A DNA stretch of 64,000 bases. Origin: Kiritimatiellota bacterium B12222. GTDB lineage: Bacteria; Verrucomicrobiota; Kiritimatiellia; SS1-B-03-39; UBA6053. Under the pieces are notes generated by a model that made no database searches, was not told the DNA's origin, and saw only the letters and a program-made list of their open reading frames with translations. A program made the position numbers and the translations under genes. Shown here in pieces: positions 35,436 to 43,969 of this stretch. The stretch covers positions 62,001 to 126,000 of the forward strand of contig CP120722.1 in the NCBI GenBank assembly GCA_029719485.1, given 5' to 3'. Numbering within the stretch: the first letter of the stretch is position 1; every line of letters starts with the position of its first letter.

Positions 35436-36097
35436 TCCCAAGCTCCCGACGAGGCTTCTCTTTAATTGAAGTGCTGGTAGCCATCAGTTTAGCTTCCATC
35501 GTCATGGCATTGGCATGGATCGTCCTCGACAGCACCCAGAAAGTAAGCATCGAAATCGACCGCCCCATCGGCCATCCTTGGCAACCCCTGGCCTCACAAC
35601 TTCAATTCGAATTTGACCGACTCTTACCCGAACCCGTTGAACTCGAAGACCCTCCCCTACGGTTCAACCCCGAAGAGGGATTACAATTTGTAGCCCTCCT
35701 CCCCAATGACCAAGGCATCCCCCTCCAAACCCAGGTCCACTACCTGCAGGAAGATCAAAACCTTTTACGCATCTCCACCAGCGGATTCCCCCCCAGCACC
35801 CAAACCAATCGCGTGCTCAACGGCCTGAGAACCTTTGAGGTGTTGGCCTACCCGGAGGGCATTCCTGAAGATGCGGACCAGGCGGATGAACTCAAACTTT
35901 TGGAGTGGCCTGAAGAAAAGGAAGAAGATCCTGAAATGGAAGAAACTGAAGAAGAAGATAAAAATCCCTTTCCCGCCCAACTCAAAGTTGAATTCATCTC
36001 CATCCAAGGCTCTCGTTTTATTCGTTCTTTCTACCTTCCCGCCTCTTTTCGAATTGAAAAAGAAGACCAAGCAGAAAAAGAAGAACCCGCCCTGTAA
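35411..36097 (+). CDS. GspJ-like pseudopilin
   Basis: Prepilin leader and helix RRGFSLIEVLVAISLASIVMALAW: basic, cleavage after Gly, Glu at +5. The spacing and the following VLDSTQKVSIEID fit a minor pseudopilin of GspJ/GspI type. Unusual is a strongly acidic run at about residues 166-185, rich in Glu and Asp, before the final beta strands. Its start codon lies inside the FHA gene. No secretion ATPase or secretin is in the window. Confidence 0.75.
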   Translation: MAVVPPVLIPSSRRGFSLIEVLVAISLASIVMALAWIVLDSTQKVSIEIDRPIGHPWQPLASQLQFEFDRLLPEPVELEDPPLRFNPEEGLQFVALLPNDQGIPLQTQVHYLQEDQNLLRISTSGFPPSTQTNRVLNGLRTFEVLAYPEGIPEDADQADELKLLEWPEEKEEDPEMEETEEEDKNPFPAQLKVEFISIQGSRFIRSFYLPASFRIEKEDQAEKEEPAL

Positions 36098-36126
36098 GGT
36101 TCCCCCTTCGATCGCGATGTTTAAGC

Positions 36127-37512
36127 ATGAGTACCCCCGCCCCCATTCTCGTTTGGTTCCGAAACGATTTACGACTGCATGATCACCCCGCCCTTCGCGC
36201 GGCTGCAGACAGCAACGCCAGCATCATTCCCGTCTACCTTCACTGTCCCGAATCCGAAGGCGCATGGCCCCAGGGAAGCGCCAGCAACTGGTGGCTCCAT
36301 CACGCCCTGCAGGATTTAGCCACCCAACTAGAGAAAAAAGGCAGTCAACTCATTCTCCGCTCCGGAAAAGACCCTCTCGTGCTCCTCCAAAACTTGTGCC
36401 AAGAAACCGGCGCGCACCATATTTATTGGAACCGCAGATATGAGCCAGAGGCCATTCAAACGGATACCCGCATCAAAACGGCCCTGCCGGGAAAAAGTTT
36501 TCCGGGAGATATGCTCTGGGAACCCCATGCCGTCCACACCCAATCAGGCGGCCCCTACAAAGTTTTTTCACCCTATTACAAAGCCTTACAACAAAAGGGA
36601 GAGCCCCCGGAACCCCTTCCCGAAGCACGCTCCTGGCAACATCCCCAAACCTTTCCTCCTTCCGAATCCTTAACCCAATGGGCACTCTTGCCTCAAACGC
36701 CTTGGGACAGCGCCTTTTTAGATCACTGGACTCCCACCCTCCAAGGCGCAAAAACCCAACTCAACCTCTTTTTAGATGAATCCGTAGCGCATTATAAAAC
36801 GCTTCGGGACAGTCCCTCCAAATCCGGCACTTCCCGACTGAGTCCCTATTTCCACTTCGGACAACTCAGTCCGCGAACCGTCTGGCATGAAGCAGGAAAC
36901 GACGAAAGCAACGGACACGAAGCCTATATTCGACAACTGGTCTGGCGCGATTTCGCTAAACAATTGCTTTTTCACTTTCCGCATACCGACACCCAACCTC
37001 TCCAAGAAAAATACGCCTCCTTTCCCTGGCTTAAAAATCCAGACGCCCTCAAAAAATGGCAACAGGGCCAAACCGGCTATCCCCTCATCGACGCCGGCAT
37101 GCGCGAACTGTGGACAACGGGTTGGATGCACAATCGGGTGCGCATGGTGGTCGCCTCTTTCTTAGTAAAAGACCTACTCATCTCCTGGCAAGCAGGCGCG
37201 GCCTGGTTTTGGGATACCCTGGTCGATGCCGATCTCGCCAACAATAGCTTTGGCTGGCAATGGGCCGGAGGCTGTGGAGCCGATGCTGCTCCCTATTTCC
37301 GGGTGTTTAACCCCATCCTCCAAAGCAAAAAGTTTGATCCCCAAGGAACCTACATTCGCAAATGGGTTCCTGAACTGAGATCGCTTTCAGATGCCCACAT
37401 CCACGAACCCTGGAATGCCCCCAGCCCTCCAGCAACATATCCGGCCCCCATGGTCAATCACGCCGAGGCCCGCGACCGCGCACTCGATGCCCTCGCCAGC
37501 ATCAAAAAATGA
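36127..37512 (+). CDS. phr: Deoxyribodipyrimidine photolyase (class I)
   Basis: Light-driven repair of cyclobutane pyrimidine dimers. The N-terminal antenna domain has LVWFRNDLRLHDHPAL. The FAD domain has TRLSPYFHFGQLSPR, then MRELWTTGWMHNRVRMVVASFLVKDLL and DADLANNSFGWQWAGGCGADAAPYFRVFNP, with the electron-transfer Trp residues. 461 residues, full length. Starts 29 nt after the pseudopilin stop. Confidence 0.95.
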   Translation: MSTPAPILVWFRNDLRLHDHPALRAAADSNASIIPVYLHCPESEGAWPQGSASNWWLHHALQDLATQLEKKGSQLILRSGKDPLVLLQNLCQETGAHHIYWNRRYEPEAIQTDTRIKTALPGKSFPGDMLWEPHAVHTQSGGPYKVFSPYYKALQQKGEPPEPLPEARSWQHPQTFPPSESLTQWALLPQTPWDSAFLDHWTPTLQGAKTQLNLFLDESVAHYKTLRDSPSKSGTSRLSPYFHFGQLSPRTVWHEAGNDESNGHEAYIRQLVWRDFAKQLLFHFPHTDTQPLQEKYASFPWLKNPDALKKWQQGQTGYPLIDAGMRELWTTGWMHNRVRMVVASFLVKDLLISWQAGAAWFWDTLVDADLANNSFGWQWAGGCGADAAPYFRVFNPILQSKKFDPQGTYIRKWVPELRSLSDAHIHEPWNAPSPPATYPAPMVNHAEARDRALDALASIKK

Positions 37513-37639
37513 ACCCTTCCACAACAAAAAAGCATCATAGCATAATCATCTAACATACAGCTACAAATCTGTAACTCTCAGCTTGAATACCTAAGCCTTC
37601 TTTCCTTTTTATGTTGCTCACATTCGATAAATAGGATTG

Positions 37640-38959
37640 ATGAAATTTATGATAAAACGGAATGCCCTCCTCATCTCCCTATGCCTTACTGCATTTTTAA
37701 CCGGATGCTCATCCACCAAAGCCCCCAATGGCCCAGCACTTACAAGCGTAACCGATTGGTATGAACATCCCGATTACGGATGGGATGACAAAGAGATTCT
37801 ACAACAGTGGGTGGATAGCCCCGCCCCCCTCTTTACCGTTTTTAATCCGAACAACCGCTGGTCAAACGGCATGGCCGCCAGCATGACCCCCTTTTTGGTG
37901 GACTGGGAAAATTCCACCTGGAATGCCGCCGATCGTAGCATTCAAAAAGATACCTACGTTGTGGTTAAAAATGTGTACCTCGGTGGTAACCCCGTCCTGG
38001 GTGAAGTAGAGCTCGGCACCATCCGGATTCCACAAGGCGGAGTGAAATCTGTTGAATTCGTACTCGTACGTTATTCCTTAAAGGGTGTGGCCAAAACCGG
38101 CGGACACGTTCAACTCCGCTTCGTGTTTCACGAAGACAATCGCCCGCAAGTCCTCAACACCGATGGCTCACTTAACCACGAAAAACCCTTTATTGATGAC
38201 CTGATGATCAGTTGGGAAGCATGGCGTCCCACTCAAGATCCTTTTGCCTACAAACAAGGATTGGAATTGGGAGAGTATCAGCTCACTCCCCGCATGTATA
38301 CCGGAGGCCAACGCTTCCTCCAGGATCTGCTTCGCGGTGCCGTTTGGGATTGTTACCCGCTCGACCTGTCCGAAGTGGAACACATGGGAGACACCATCCT
38401 CGGCAGTGGCCTCTTGCTCGGCGATGGCATTGCACGTAAACAGCTCTGGAACATCATCAAATCCGAAATCAGTACAGAGACCGCAGCAGAGCTAGAAGCA
38501 ACCATCAATAAGCAGGAGGAAAGCAGGGCGCATAGAATGCTGGGAATGAAAGGTCTCCCTGACAGCCCTATCAAACCCTATATCGAGGAAGTAAATCCCG
38601 GTTATCAAATTCTCCAAAAATCCTGCATCAATGCCGCATTAAAACAAATAGACCTCGCCATGAACTACCTCTACGAGGAACAGAAACTCGGTACCTGGCC
38701 CGGCATCGATGTGGCACCCCAAAAAATTCCAAAATGGTTTGATGATGTAGAAGAGGGAGATATTTGGGGCGAAATTTATAATGCACCTTATGCCTGTTGC
38801 TGGTTTATAGGTCATAAAGAAGTTATGCCCTACAAAGCATATATTCCCCTCCAAAAGAGTGGACTGTTGCAACTAGACAAACATGATAAACCCATCTTTT
38901 TCAGATATGGACTAAAAGAATCAAGTCCCTATGGTCCGCTCAAAGACCGTATCATGTAA
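37640..38959 (+). CDS. Large lipoprotein of unknown function
   Basis: Signal peptide with lipobox LTGC, then about 415 residues with no family I recognise. Tyr/Trp-rich segments (DWYEHPDYGWDD, FNPNNRWSNGMAASMTPFLVDWENSTWN) suggest a beta-rich, possibly sugar-facing N-terminal domain; a helical region follows (about 270-330). The start is the ATG at 37640 behind AGGA; the open frame begins with TTG at 37637. Its end overlaps the open frame of the next gene. Confidence 0.6.
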   Translation: MKFMIKRNALLISLCLTAFLTGCSSTKAPNGPALTSVTDWYEHPDYGWDDKEILQQWVDSPAPLFTVFNPNNRWSNGMAASMTPFLVDWENSTWNAADRSIQKDTYVVVKNVYLGGNPVLGEVELGTIRIPQGGVKSVEFVLVRYSLKGVAKTGGHVQLRFVFHEDNRPQVLNTDGSLNHEKPFIDDLMISWEAWRPTQDPFAYKQGLELGEYQLTPRMYTGGQRFLQDLLRGAVWDCYPLDLSEVEHMGDTILGSGLLLGDGIARKQLWNIIKSEISTETAAELEATINKQEESRAHRMLGMKGLPDSPIKPYIEEVNPGYQILQKSCINAALKQIDLAMNYLYEEQKLGTWPGIDVAPQKIPKWFDDVEEGDIWGEIYNAPYACCWFIGHKEVMPYKAYIPLQKSGLLQLDKHDKPIFFRYGLKESSPYGPLKDRIM

Positions 38960-39044
38960 GATCAAGCAGACGGTGTTCTCTTCGATATCCAAACGATCTC
39001 CATCCCTTCGCTCCCCCCATGTAGCCTTCGTCCACAATCCCCCT

Positions 39045-40133
39045 ATGCGATTTACCATGCGCCCCTCCCTCCCCTTGCTCAACGCATGGTTTTTCGATCG
39101 CACCCGACCACAGGCATGCCCAAAAATGGGCCTCGTGGTCTCGTGTATTTGCCTCCTGCTGCAAAGCTGCGCCTACTTTCGTTCCGACTCCGAACAACCT
39201 AACTGGCAGGCCTTTGATCAGCAACAAATCCAAACAGATCTCCAACCTTTGGATTTGACAGTCCCCTATCATCCCACAGAAGCTATTCAGGAATACTTCG
39301 AGTACTACGACCTAGACATTCCCCATGCCACCCATACTTTTGGCACCCTCGAATCCGAAGATGAAATGCTGGTGGTTCATGTATTCGCCCCCCCGGAATC
39401 CCGTGGCAGTCTCTTTCTCCTTCATGGGTATTTTGATCATACAGGTACTTTATCAAAATTAATCAAAGCCGGGGTCGCACAAACATATACCGTCGTGGTC
39501 TGGGACCTTGCAGGCCATGGCCTTTCCTCCGGAAAACGAACCGAAACCGGTGAGTTTTCAGATTGTGCCCAACAGTTGGACGAACTGATCCAACAAACCT
39601 CCACTCAATTGCCCCAGCCGTACAACCTGATTGCCCACAGTACCGGATGTTCCATCGCCTTGGAATATATGTACAGCCATCCCGAATACACCTTTCAGCG
39701 TACAGTTTTTCTGGCCCCCCTCATTCGACATGAACATTGGACCTCGGCAAAGTTCGGATACACCCTTGCAAAACCTTTCACCAATTCCCTCCGCCGGCGC
39801 GACAAGAAGAATTCCTCAGATAGTGCCTATATGGACTTCGTAAAACAAGATCCCTTACATAGCAACACCCTGTCCTTTGAATACCTTGAAGACCTCTATG
39901 CCTGGGAAAAAACCACCCAAGACTATCCCCTTTGGAGCGGATCCCTCTGCATCATTCAAGGAGATGACGACAACATTGTCGACTGGGACTACAACCTCGA
40001 TTTCCTCCGCGAAAAAATACAAGACCCGGAAATTTATATTATTCCCGAGGCCCGACACCAACTCGCAAATGAATCTGAAGCCCTTCGTCAGCAGGTTTTT
40101 CAGCTCATTTTCACCTACCTTAATCAGCCTTAA
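39045..40133 (+). CDS. Alpha/beta hydrolase (monoacylglycerol lipase-like), lipoprotein-like start
   Basis: Serine hydrolase of the Hydrolase_4 group. The oxyanion segment is LFLLHGYFDHTG, with WDLAGHGLSSG next; the nucleophile is the Ser in IAHSTGCSIAL; Asp in IIQGDDDNIVDW and His in PEARHQLANE complete the triad. A hydrophobic stretch ending in LLLQSC before the domain looks like a lipobox. The exact start is uncertain: ATG at 39045, 39057 or 39126, none with a clear Shine-Dalgarno. The frame is open from 38931. Confidence 0.8.
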   Translation: MRFTMRPSLPLLNAWFFDRTRPQACPKMGLVVSCICLLLQSCAYFRSDSEQPNWQAFDQQQIQTDLQPLDLTVPYHPTEAIQEYFEYYDLDIPHATHTFGTLESEDEMLVVHVFAPPESRGSLFLLHGYFDHTGTLSKLIKAGVAQTYTVVVWDLAGHGLSSGKRTETGEFSDCAQQLDELIQQTSTQLPQPYNLIAHSTGCSIALEYMYSHPEYTFQRTVFLAPLIRHEHWTSAKFGYTLAKPFTNSLRRRDKKNSSDSAYMDFVKQDPLHSNTLSFEYLEDLYAWEKTTQDYPLWSGSLCIIQGDDDNIVDWDYNLDFLREKIQDPEIYIIPEARHQLANESEALRQQVFQLIFTYLNQP

Positions 40134-40278
40134 TCATCTTCTGTGCCTATAGATTAGTTTGACATCTTTTCAACTTTCGTCACAACGAAATAAAGAGAGA
40201 CACCCTCTCTCTCATCAACCGATACAACGTGGACTTTATCCTCCATACTATTATTATTCACCACCCCCAAAGAACTAT

Positions 40279-41901
40279 ATGATGAAACAAAACCTTTCCC
40301 GAGGCCTCAAAGCCTTCTCCCTATCAGCGGCCCTATTGGCTGGCCAAGCCAGTGCCCAGTCCGCCATCCCCGACTCTATCCTTACCCCCGATGTGGTCGA
40401 AACCAGCATGGGCGTATTGACTTTTAAAGACGGTGCCCCGACCAAAGAAACGGCAAAAACCATCGCCGACACCTTGCTCTTCACCAACGGCTTAAATGTC
40501 TATAACAACACCTTCCGTGGTGCCTCTGCTCTGGGCTTACGTAAAGGCTTCGAAAGTATCGGTGCTGGCTTCAACGATGTGGTCATCTTTCCCGACCTCA
40601 TGGACTCATCCTCCCTTTTCCTCACCGCAAATGCCGACACCATTTATTACTTATCTGTGGTCGACCTCAGCAAAGGTCCCATGATCATTGAACAGCCTCC
40701 CAAAGGCGTCGGAACCATCAACGACATGTGGTTTTCTTGGGTCATTGATATCGGATTTCCCGGACCTGACCGTGGCGAAGGTGGAAAATACCTGATCGTA
40801 CCTCCCGGCTACGAAGGAATCCTTCCCGACAGCGGCTATCACGTCGCACACGCCAAAACCAATCACATTCTTTATGCATCACGCGCCTACTTGGAAAACA
40901 ACGACCCTAAACCCGTCGTCGCCATGATCAAAGAAACCATGAAGATCTATCCCTACACACCAGGCGGCTACGGGACCAGTATCGCCACCGCACTCAATGG
41001 CGGTGTTCGCCTCGGAAAGAACCCACCGGTTCCCGAAACCAAATTTGTAAACGCCAGTGGCAAAGTCTTTAACACCATTCCTCCTAGTGACTTCGGATTC
41101 TTCGAATTCATCAACGAAAATGTGCAAAACGAACCGGCCACCAGCTACGACCTCGAACTCGCCGGACAACTCGCAGCCATCGGCATTGTTCACGGCAAAC
41201 CCTTCAATCCTGATGCCAATACCAAACGCATCCTCACAGAAGCAGCCAAATTCGGTAATGCCACCGGTCGTGTGCTCAACTGGCATTATACCGCCACCCA
41301 TCCGAGTTGGAATTACTATGACGACTCAAACTGGGGCAACATGCTCTGGGAAGGGGGTTATAATTTCGAAACCCCACCACCCATGATCACCAAAGAAGGG
41401 ATGTTCAAACCCAACCCTCCCACCGGTGCCCGTACCCTCGACTCTCGCACCGCATTTTACTTTGCCTACACCCTCGATTCTCCCGGCATGATCATGCGCA
41501 TCCCTGGCGTGGGGTCACAATACTTGATGGCGTTTCTTGACTCGCAAGACAAACCTTTTGACGGAAGCAAAACCTATAAGGTAACCCTACCTAAAGATAT
41601 TCCAGCGGCAGCCTTCTGGTCCTTCACCGTCTATGACAACCAGTCACGGTCTATGCTCGCGACCCCACAGAAATATCCTCGTGCGGGTAGCCAAACCTAT
41701 CCCTCACCTGCGGCCAAGGAAAATGCAGATGGATCAACTACCATCTACTTTAGTCCCACCCAACCCGAGGGCGTGGATCGTGGCAACTGGATTCAAACCA
41801 TGCCCAAGAAAGGCTGGTTTACGATCCTGCGTCTCTACAGCCCTCTCGAATCCTTCTTCACCAAAGAATGGCAACCCACTGAAATTATTGAGGTGAACTA
41901 A
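40279..41901 (+). CDS. DUF1254/DUF1214 family exported protein
   Basis: The signal peptide (ends GQASAQ) is followed by a DUF1254 domain (GFNDVVIFPDLMDSSSLFLTANADTIYYLSVVDLSKGPMII) and a C-terminal DUF1214 domain (FWSFTVYDNQSRSMLATPQKYPRAGS, then GNWIQTMPKKGWFTILRLYSP). These proteins are periplasmic and of unknown activity. About 540 residues, normal. The start is ATG at 40279 or 40282; the frame is open upstream to 40159. A strong terminator follows, so the transcript ends here. Confidence 0.88.
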   Translation: MMKQNLSRGLKAFSLSAALLAGQASAQSAIPDSILTPDVVETSMGVLTFKDGAPTKETAKTIADTLLFTNGLNVYNNTFRGASALGLRKGFESIGAGFNDVVIFPDLMDSSSLFLTANADTIYYLSVVDLSKGPMIIEQPPKGVGTINDMWFSWVIDIGFPGPDRGEGGKYLIVPPGYEGILPDSGYHVAHAKTNHILYASRAYLENNDPKPVVAMIKETMKIYPYTPGGYGTSIATALNGGVRLGKNPPVPETKFVNASGKVFNTIPPSDFGFFEFINENVQNEPATSYDLELAGQLAAIGIVHGKPFNPDANTKRILTEAAKFGNATGRVLNWHYTATHPSWNYYDDSNWGNMLWEGGYNFETPPPMITKEGMFKPNPPTGARTLDSRTAFYFAYTLDSPGMIMRIPGVGSQYLMAFLDSQDKPFDGSKTYKVTLPKDIPAAAFWSFTVYDNQSRSMLATPQKYPRAGSQTYPSPAAKENADGSTTIYFSPTQPEGVDRGNWIQTMPKKGWFTILRLYSPLESFFTKEWQPTEIIEVN

Positions 41902-41925
41902 TCATCTTTCGAGTTTAAAGTAGAC

Positions 41926-41957
41926 AGACCGTCCCCTTCGGGGGACGGTCTTTTTTT
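41926..41957 (+). terminator. Terminator of the DUF1254 gene
   Basis: An 11-bp stem AGACCGTCCCC / GGGGACGGTCT closed by a TTCG tetraloop is followed by a T-run. Confidence 0.95.
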
Positions 41958-42054
41958 GTAGGTGAGGCAAGATCTGAAACGCAAGCCCCGTAGGCGGCGA
42001 CTCCCCAAAGCCCAGTGCGAAGCGCTGGGAACTACATCAAATACCTAAATGCGA

Positions 42055-42095
42055 GCCCCGTGATGAACCCACGTTCGTCACAGGGCCTTTTTTTT
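42055..42095 (+). terminator. Second terminator, 100 nt further on
   Basis: GCCCCGTGATGAAC pairs with GTTCGTCACAGGGC (one mismatch, one wobble) and is followed by eight T. There is no open frame between this and the preceding terminator; the interval 41958-42054 contains a small hairpin (CCCAG..GCG AAG CGC TGGG), so a short untranslated RNA is possible. Confidence 0.75.
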
Positions 42096-42301
42096 CGCAA
42101 ATGAACCTAGATGAACGAAGAACTACCCCTAAAATCAACCTTTCACCCGAATATTCATCGGCATAAAGTCAAAACCTCCTTTGCCACGATCAACAAGAAA
42201 ACACCCCCACACTTCACCTCCAAAAACCTCGATGACCCTATCATCAATTCTAAACTCGTGTCTTGACCCCCTCTCGGATTTCGCTTAAACAGACGCCTTC
42301 T

Positions 42302-42375
42302 TGCCCGATGGTGTAACGGTAGCACTAGGGACTCTGACTCCCTCTGTCTAGGTTCAAATCCTAGTCGGGCAACCA
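42302..42375 (+). tRNA. tRNA-Gln (anticodon CTG)
   Basis: Acceptor TGCCCGA / TCGGGCA, anticodon arm AGGGA-CTCTGAC-TCCCT with anticodon CTG, T-arm with GGTTCAAATCC, encoded CCA at 42373-42375. Confidence 0.95.
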
Positions 42376-42381
42376 TCTTCA

Positions 42382-42417
42382 CCCCCCGTAAATCTTGTAT
42401 TTTCGGGGGGTTCTTTT
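42382..42417 (+). terminator. Terminator of tRNA-Gln
   Basis: CCCCCCG ... CGGGGGG stem with an A/T-rich loop, then TTCTTTT. Confidence 0.85.
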
Positions 42418-42657
42418 GTCCCCATCAACCCAAGCGCCCTATTGTTGTCTGCCCAAGGCATATGTCCTGTCGCTGATCGAGAGCGGCTCAGCCACCTCTC
42501 GCAACCAGCCCTAATCCTAACAACAAACCAACCACAACCCCAAGCTCGAACACCCGCAGCTTGACTTTTATTGCGTTATGCCACCTTTTATGATAAAGGG
42601 GTTTCTTGCTGTTTTCTATCAGCCTGCCTACAGACGACCCTATAAGGGCTGTTCAAT

Positions 42658-43644
42658 ATGATACCGAACCATTCTCCATTTTGTTTCACCACATCCATCC
42701 GCTCCCCTCGATGGGGCGCGGTAGTCGTTGTTTTAACACTTGGTTTGTTCGCGCTTCCTGCAAGGTCTGCACTATTTTCGGATATTGTAAGTGCGGTGGT
42801 GGATAACAACGGAACCCATTTCACCCTGAACAATTCGCCTGCCACCAGCTACACCCCTGCCGGGGATTCCGACTTACTTTCGGTTGAGTTTTCTGATGGG
42901 AAAATTCTCGATACCTCCGGATTTCTAAGTGGCGTCGGGATTGATGGCGCACAAATCAGTGAAGAAACAGGGTTCATTCAACGTGCTGGATTGGCAGACG
43001 ACGGGGAAATACTTACGCCCAGCACCATGCAAACGGGCTCTGCCAATGCCGCGAGTTATTTGTCGCATGGCGCTCGGGGACTTTCCCTTTCAACGGGAAT
43101 CAATTATGTCGCAGGCCGCGATGCGCAAACAGCCATCACATTCGATGCGTCTATTTCCAACCCTAGCGCGCTTTTGGACGGCACCCCTGATTTTCTATTT
43201 GGAGACGTGGCCGACTCTCACAGCGATGATTTATTTGAGATGCTTGACCACCAAGGAAATACGATTTTAAGCCTCATTCTATCCAAACAGAACTGGAGCG
43301 ATTTAGGTTCTCATGTCATTGACCGCGTAGAAGAAAACGGATCAGGTGACCCTGTTGTCGTAGACAATAATACCTCACGTGGCATCGCGCTAATGGCCTT
43401 CTCTGTAGAAGAAAGTGATTTGATTAATGATTCAATTGCCTTTGAAACACAAATGGCTTCCGTTACCCAGTTTCGGATCACCATCCCCGATTTGGGAGAC
43501 GAACCCAAAACCGACTATGCGTTTTTTGGTGTAAACATCATCGCAATGGATGTTCCCACCGCGGTTATTCCCGAGCCATCCATGTGGATGATGCTTTCGG
43601 CACTCGCCCTAGCGGGATGGATGGGAATACGAAAAGGAAAATAA
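42658..43644 (+). CDS. PEP-CTERM sorting domain protein
   Basis: A basic N-terminus and a hydrophobic signal (about residues 20-36, ends ALPARSA). The domain of about 270 residues is rich in Asp/Ser/Asn and contains the DFLFGDVADSHSDDLFEMLD segment. The C-terminal exosortase signal is IPEPSMWMMLSALALAGW followed by a basic RKGK end. No enzyme motif. An AAAGG is about 60 nt upstream and no proper Shine-Dalgarno is seen. Confidence 0.85.
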   Translation: MIPNHSPFCFTTSIRSPRWGAVVVVLTLGLFALPARSALFSDIVSAVVDNNGTHFTLNNSPATSYTPAGDSDLLSVEFSDGKILDTSGFLSGVGIDGAQISEETGFIQRAGLADDGEILTPSTMQTGSANAASYLSHGARGLSLSTGINYVAGRDAQTAITFDASISNPSALLDGTPDFLFGDVADSHSDDLFEMLDHQGNTILSLILSKQNWSDLGSHVIDRVEENGSGDPVVVDNNTSRGIALMAFSVEESDLINDSIAFETQMASVTQFRITIPDLGDEPKTDYAFFGVNIIAMDVPTAVIPEPSMWMMLSALALAGWMGIRKGK

Positions 43645-43911
43645 ATACCCGCTACACCATCAGGAAAAGCGTTATCGTTTGATCTAATTCAAGCATTCCC
43701 TTCAGCCTCCTGTCCCTTCGATCCGCAATCCACTTACCGGCGAACGACCTATTTTTCTTTTCAGCAGTCCAGCAGCTCGTTTCGAACAACAGGTCTGCAC
43801 ATACAAGTGAGGACAGCGATAGTTGGAAATAAAAAAACATCGAAAGCCATCGCTTTTCAGATTACCTGCCCCTCTCGCGTTCATGTATGCGGCCCCTCTC
43901 CCAACCCACTT
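43645..43911. other. Intergenic region before the symporter operon
   Basis: Short minus-strand frames are present but lack ribosome binding sites and family resemblance. The useful content is the regulatory element at its right end (43912-43962). Confidence 0.4.
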
Positions 43912-43962
43912 CTATTTGCAACAGCTTAAGATTTGCTAATAGAGGGAGCGAAATTGCAAGAT
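43912..43962 (+). promoter_or_regulatory. CTATTTGCAAC element and promoter of the symporter-xylosidase operon
   Basis: CTATTTGCAAC (43912-43922), 10 nt, -35-like TTGCTA (43933-43938), 18 nt, -10-like CAAGAT (43957-43962). The ATG at 43970 would lie at about +1 to +2. Confidence 0.6.
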
Positions 43963-43969
43963 ATACGTT

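Noticed and set aside
42155..42382. Minus-strand 75-codon frame with ARLGFEPRQRESES
   Set aside because: It is the antisense translation of tRNA-Gln; this kind of frame is a well-known artefact.
43652..43884. Two overlapping minus-strand frames before the symporter
   Set aside because: No start signals or family resemblance; the region is better explained as promoter DNA.
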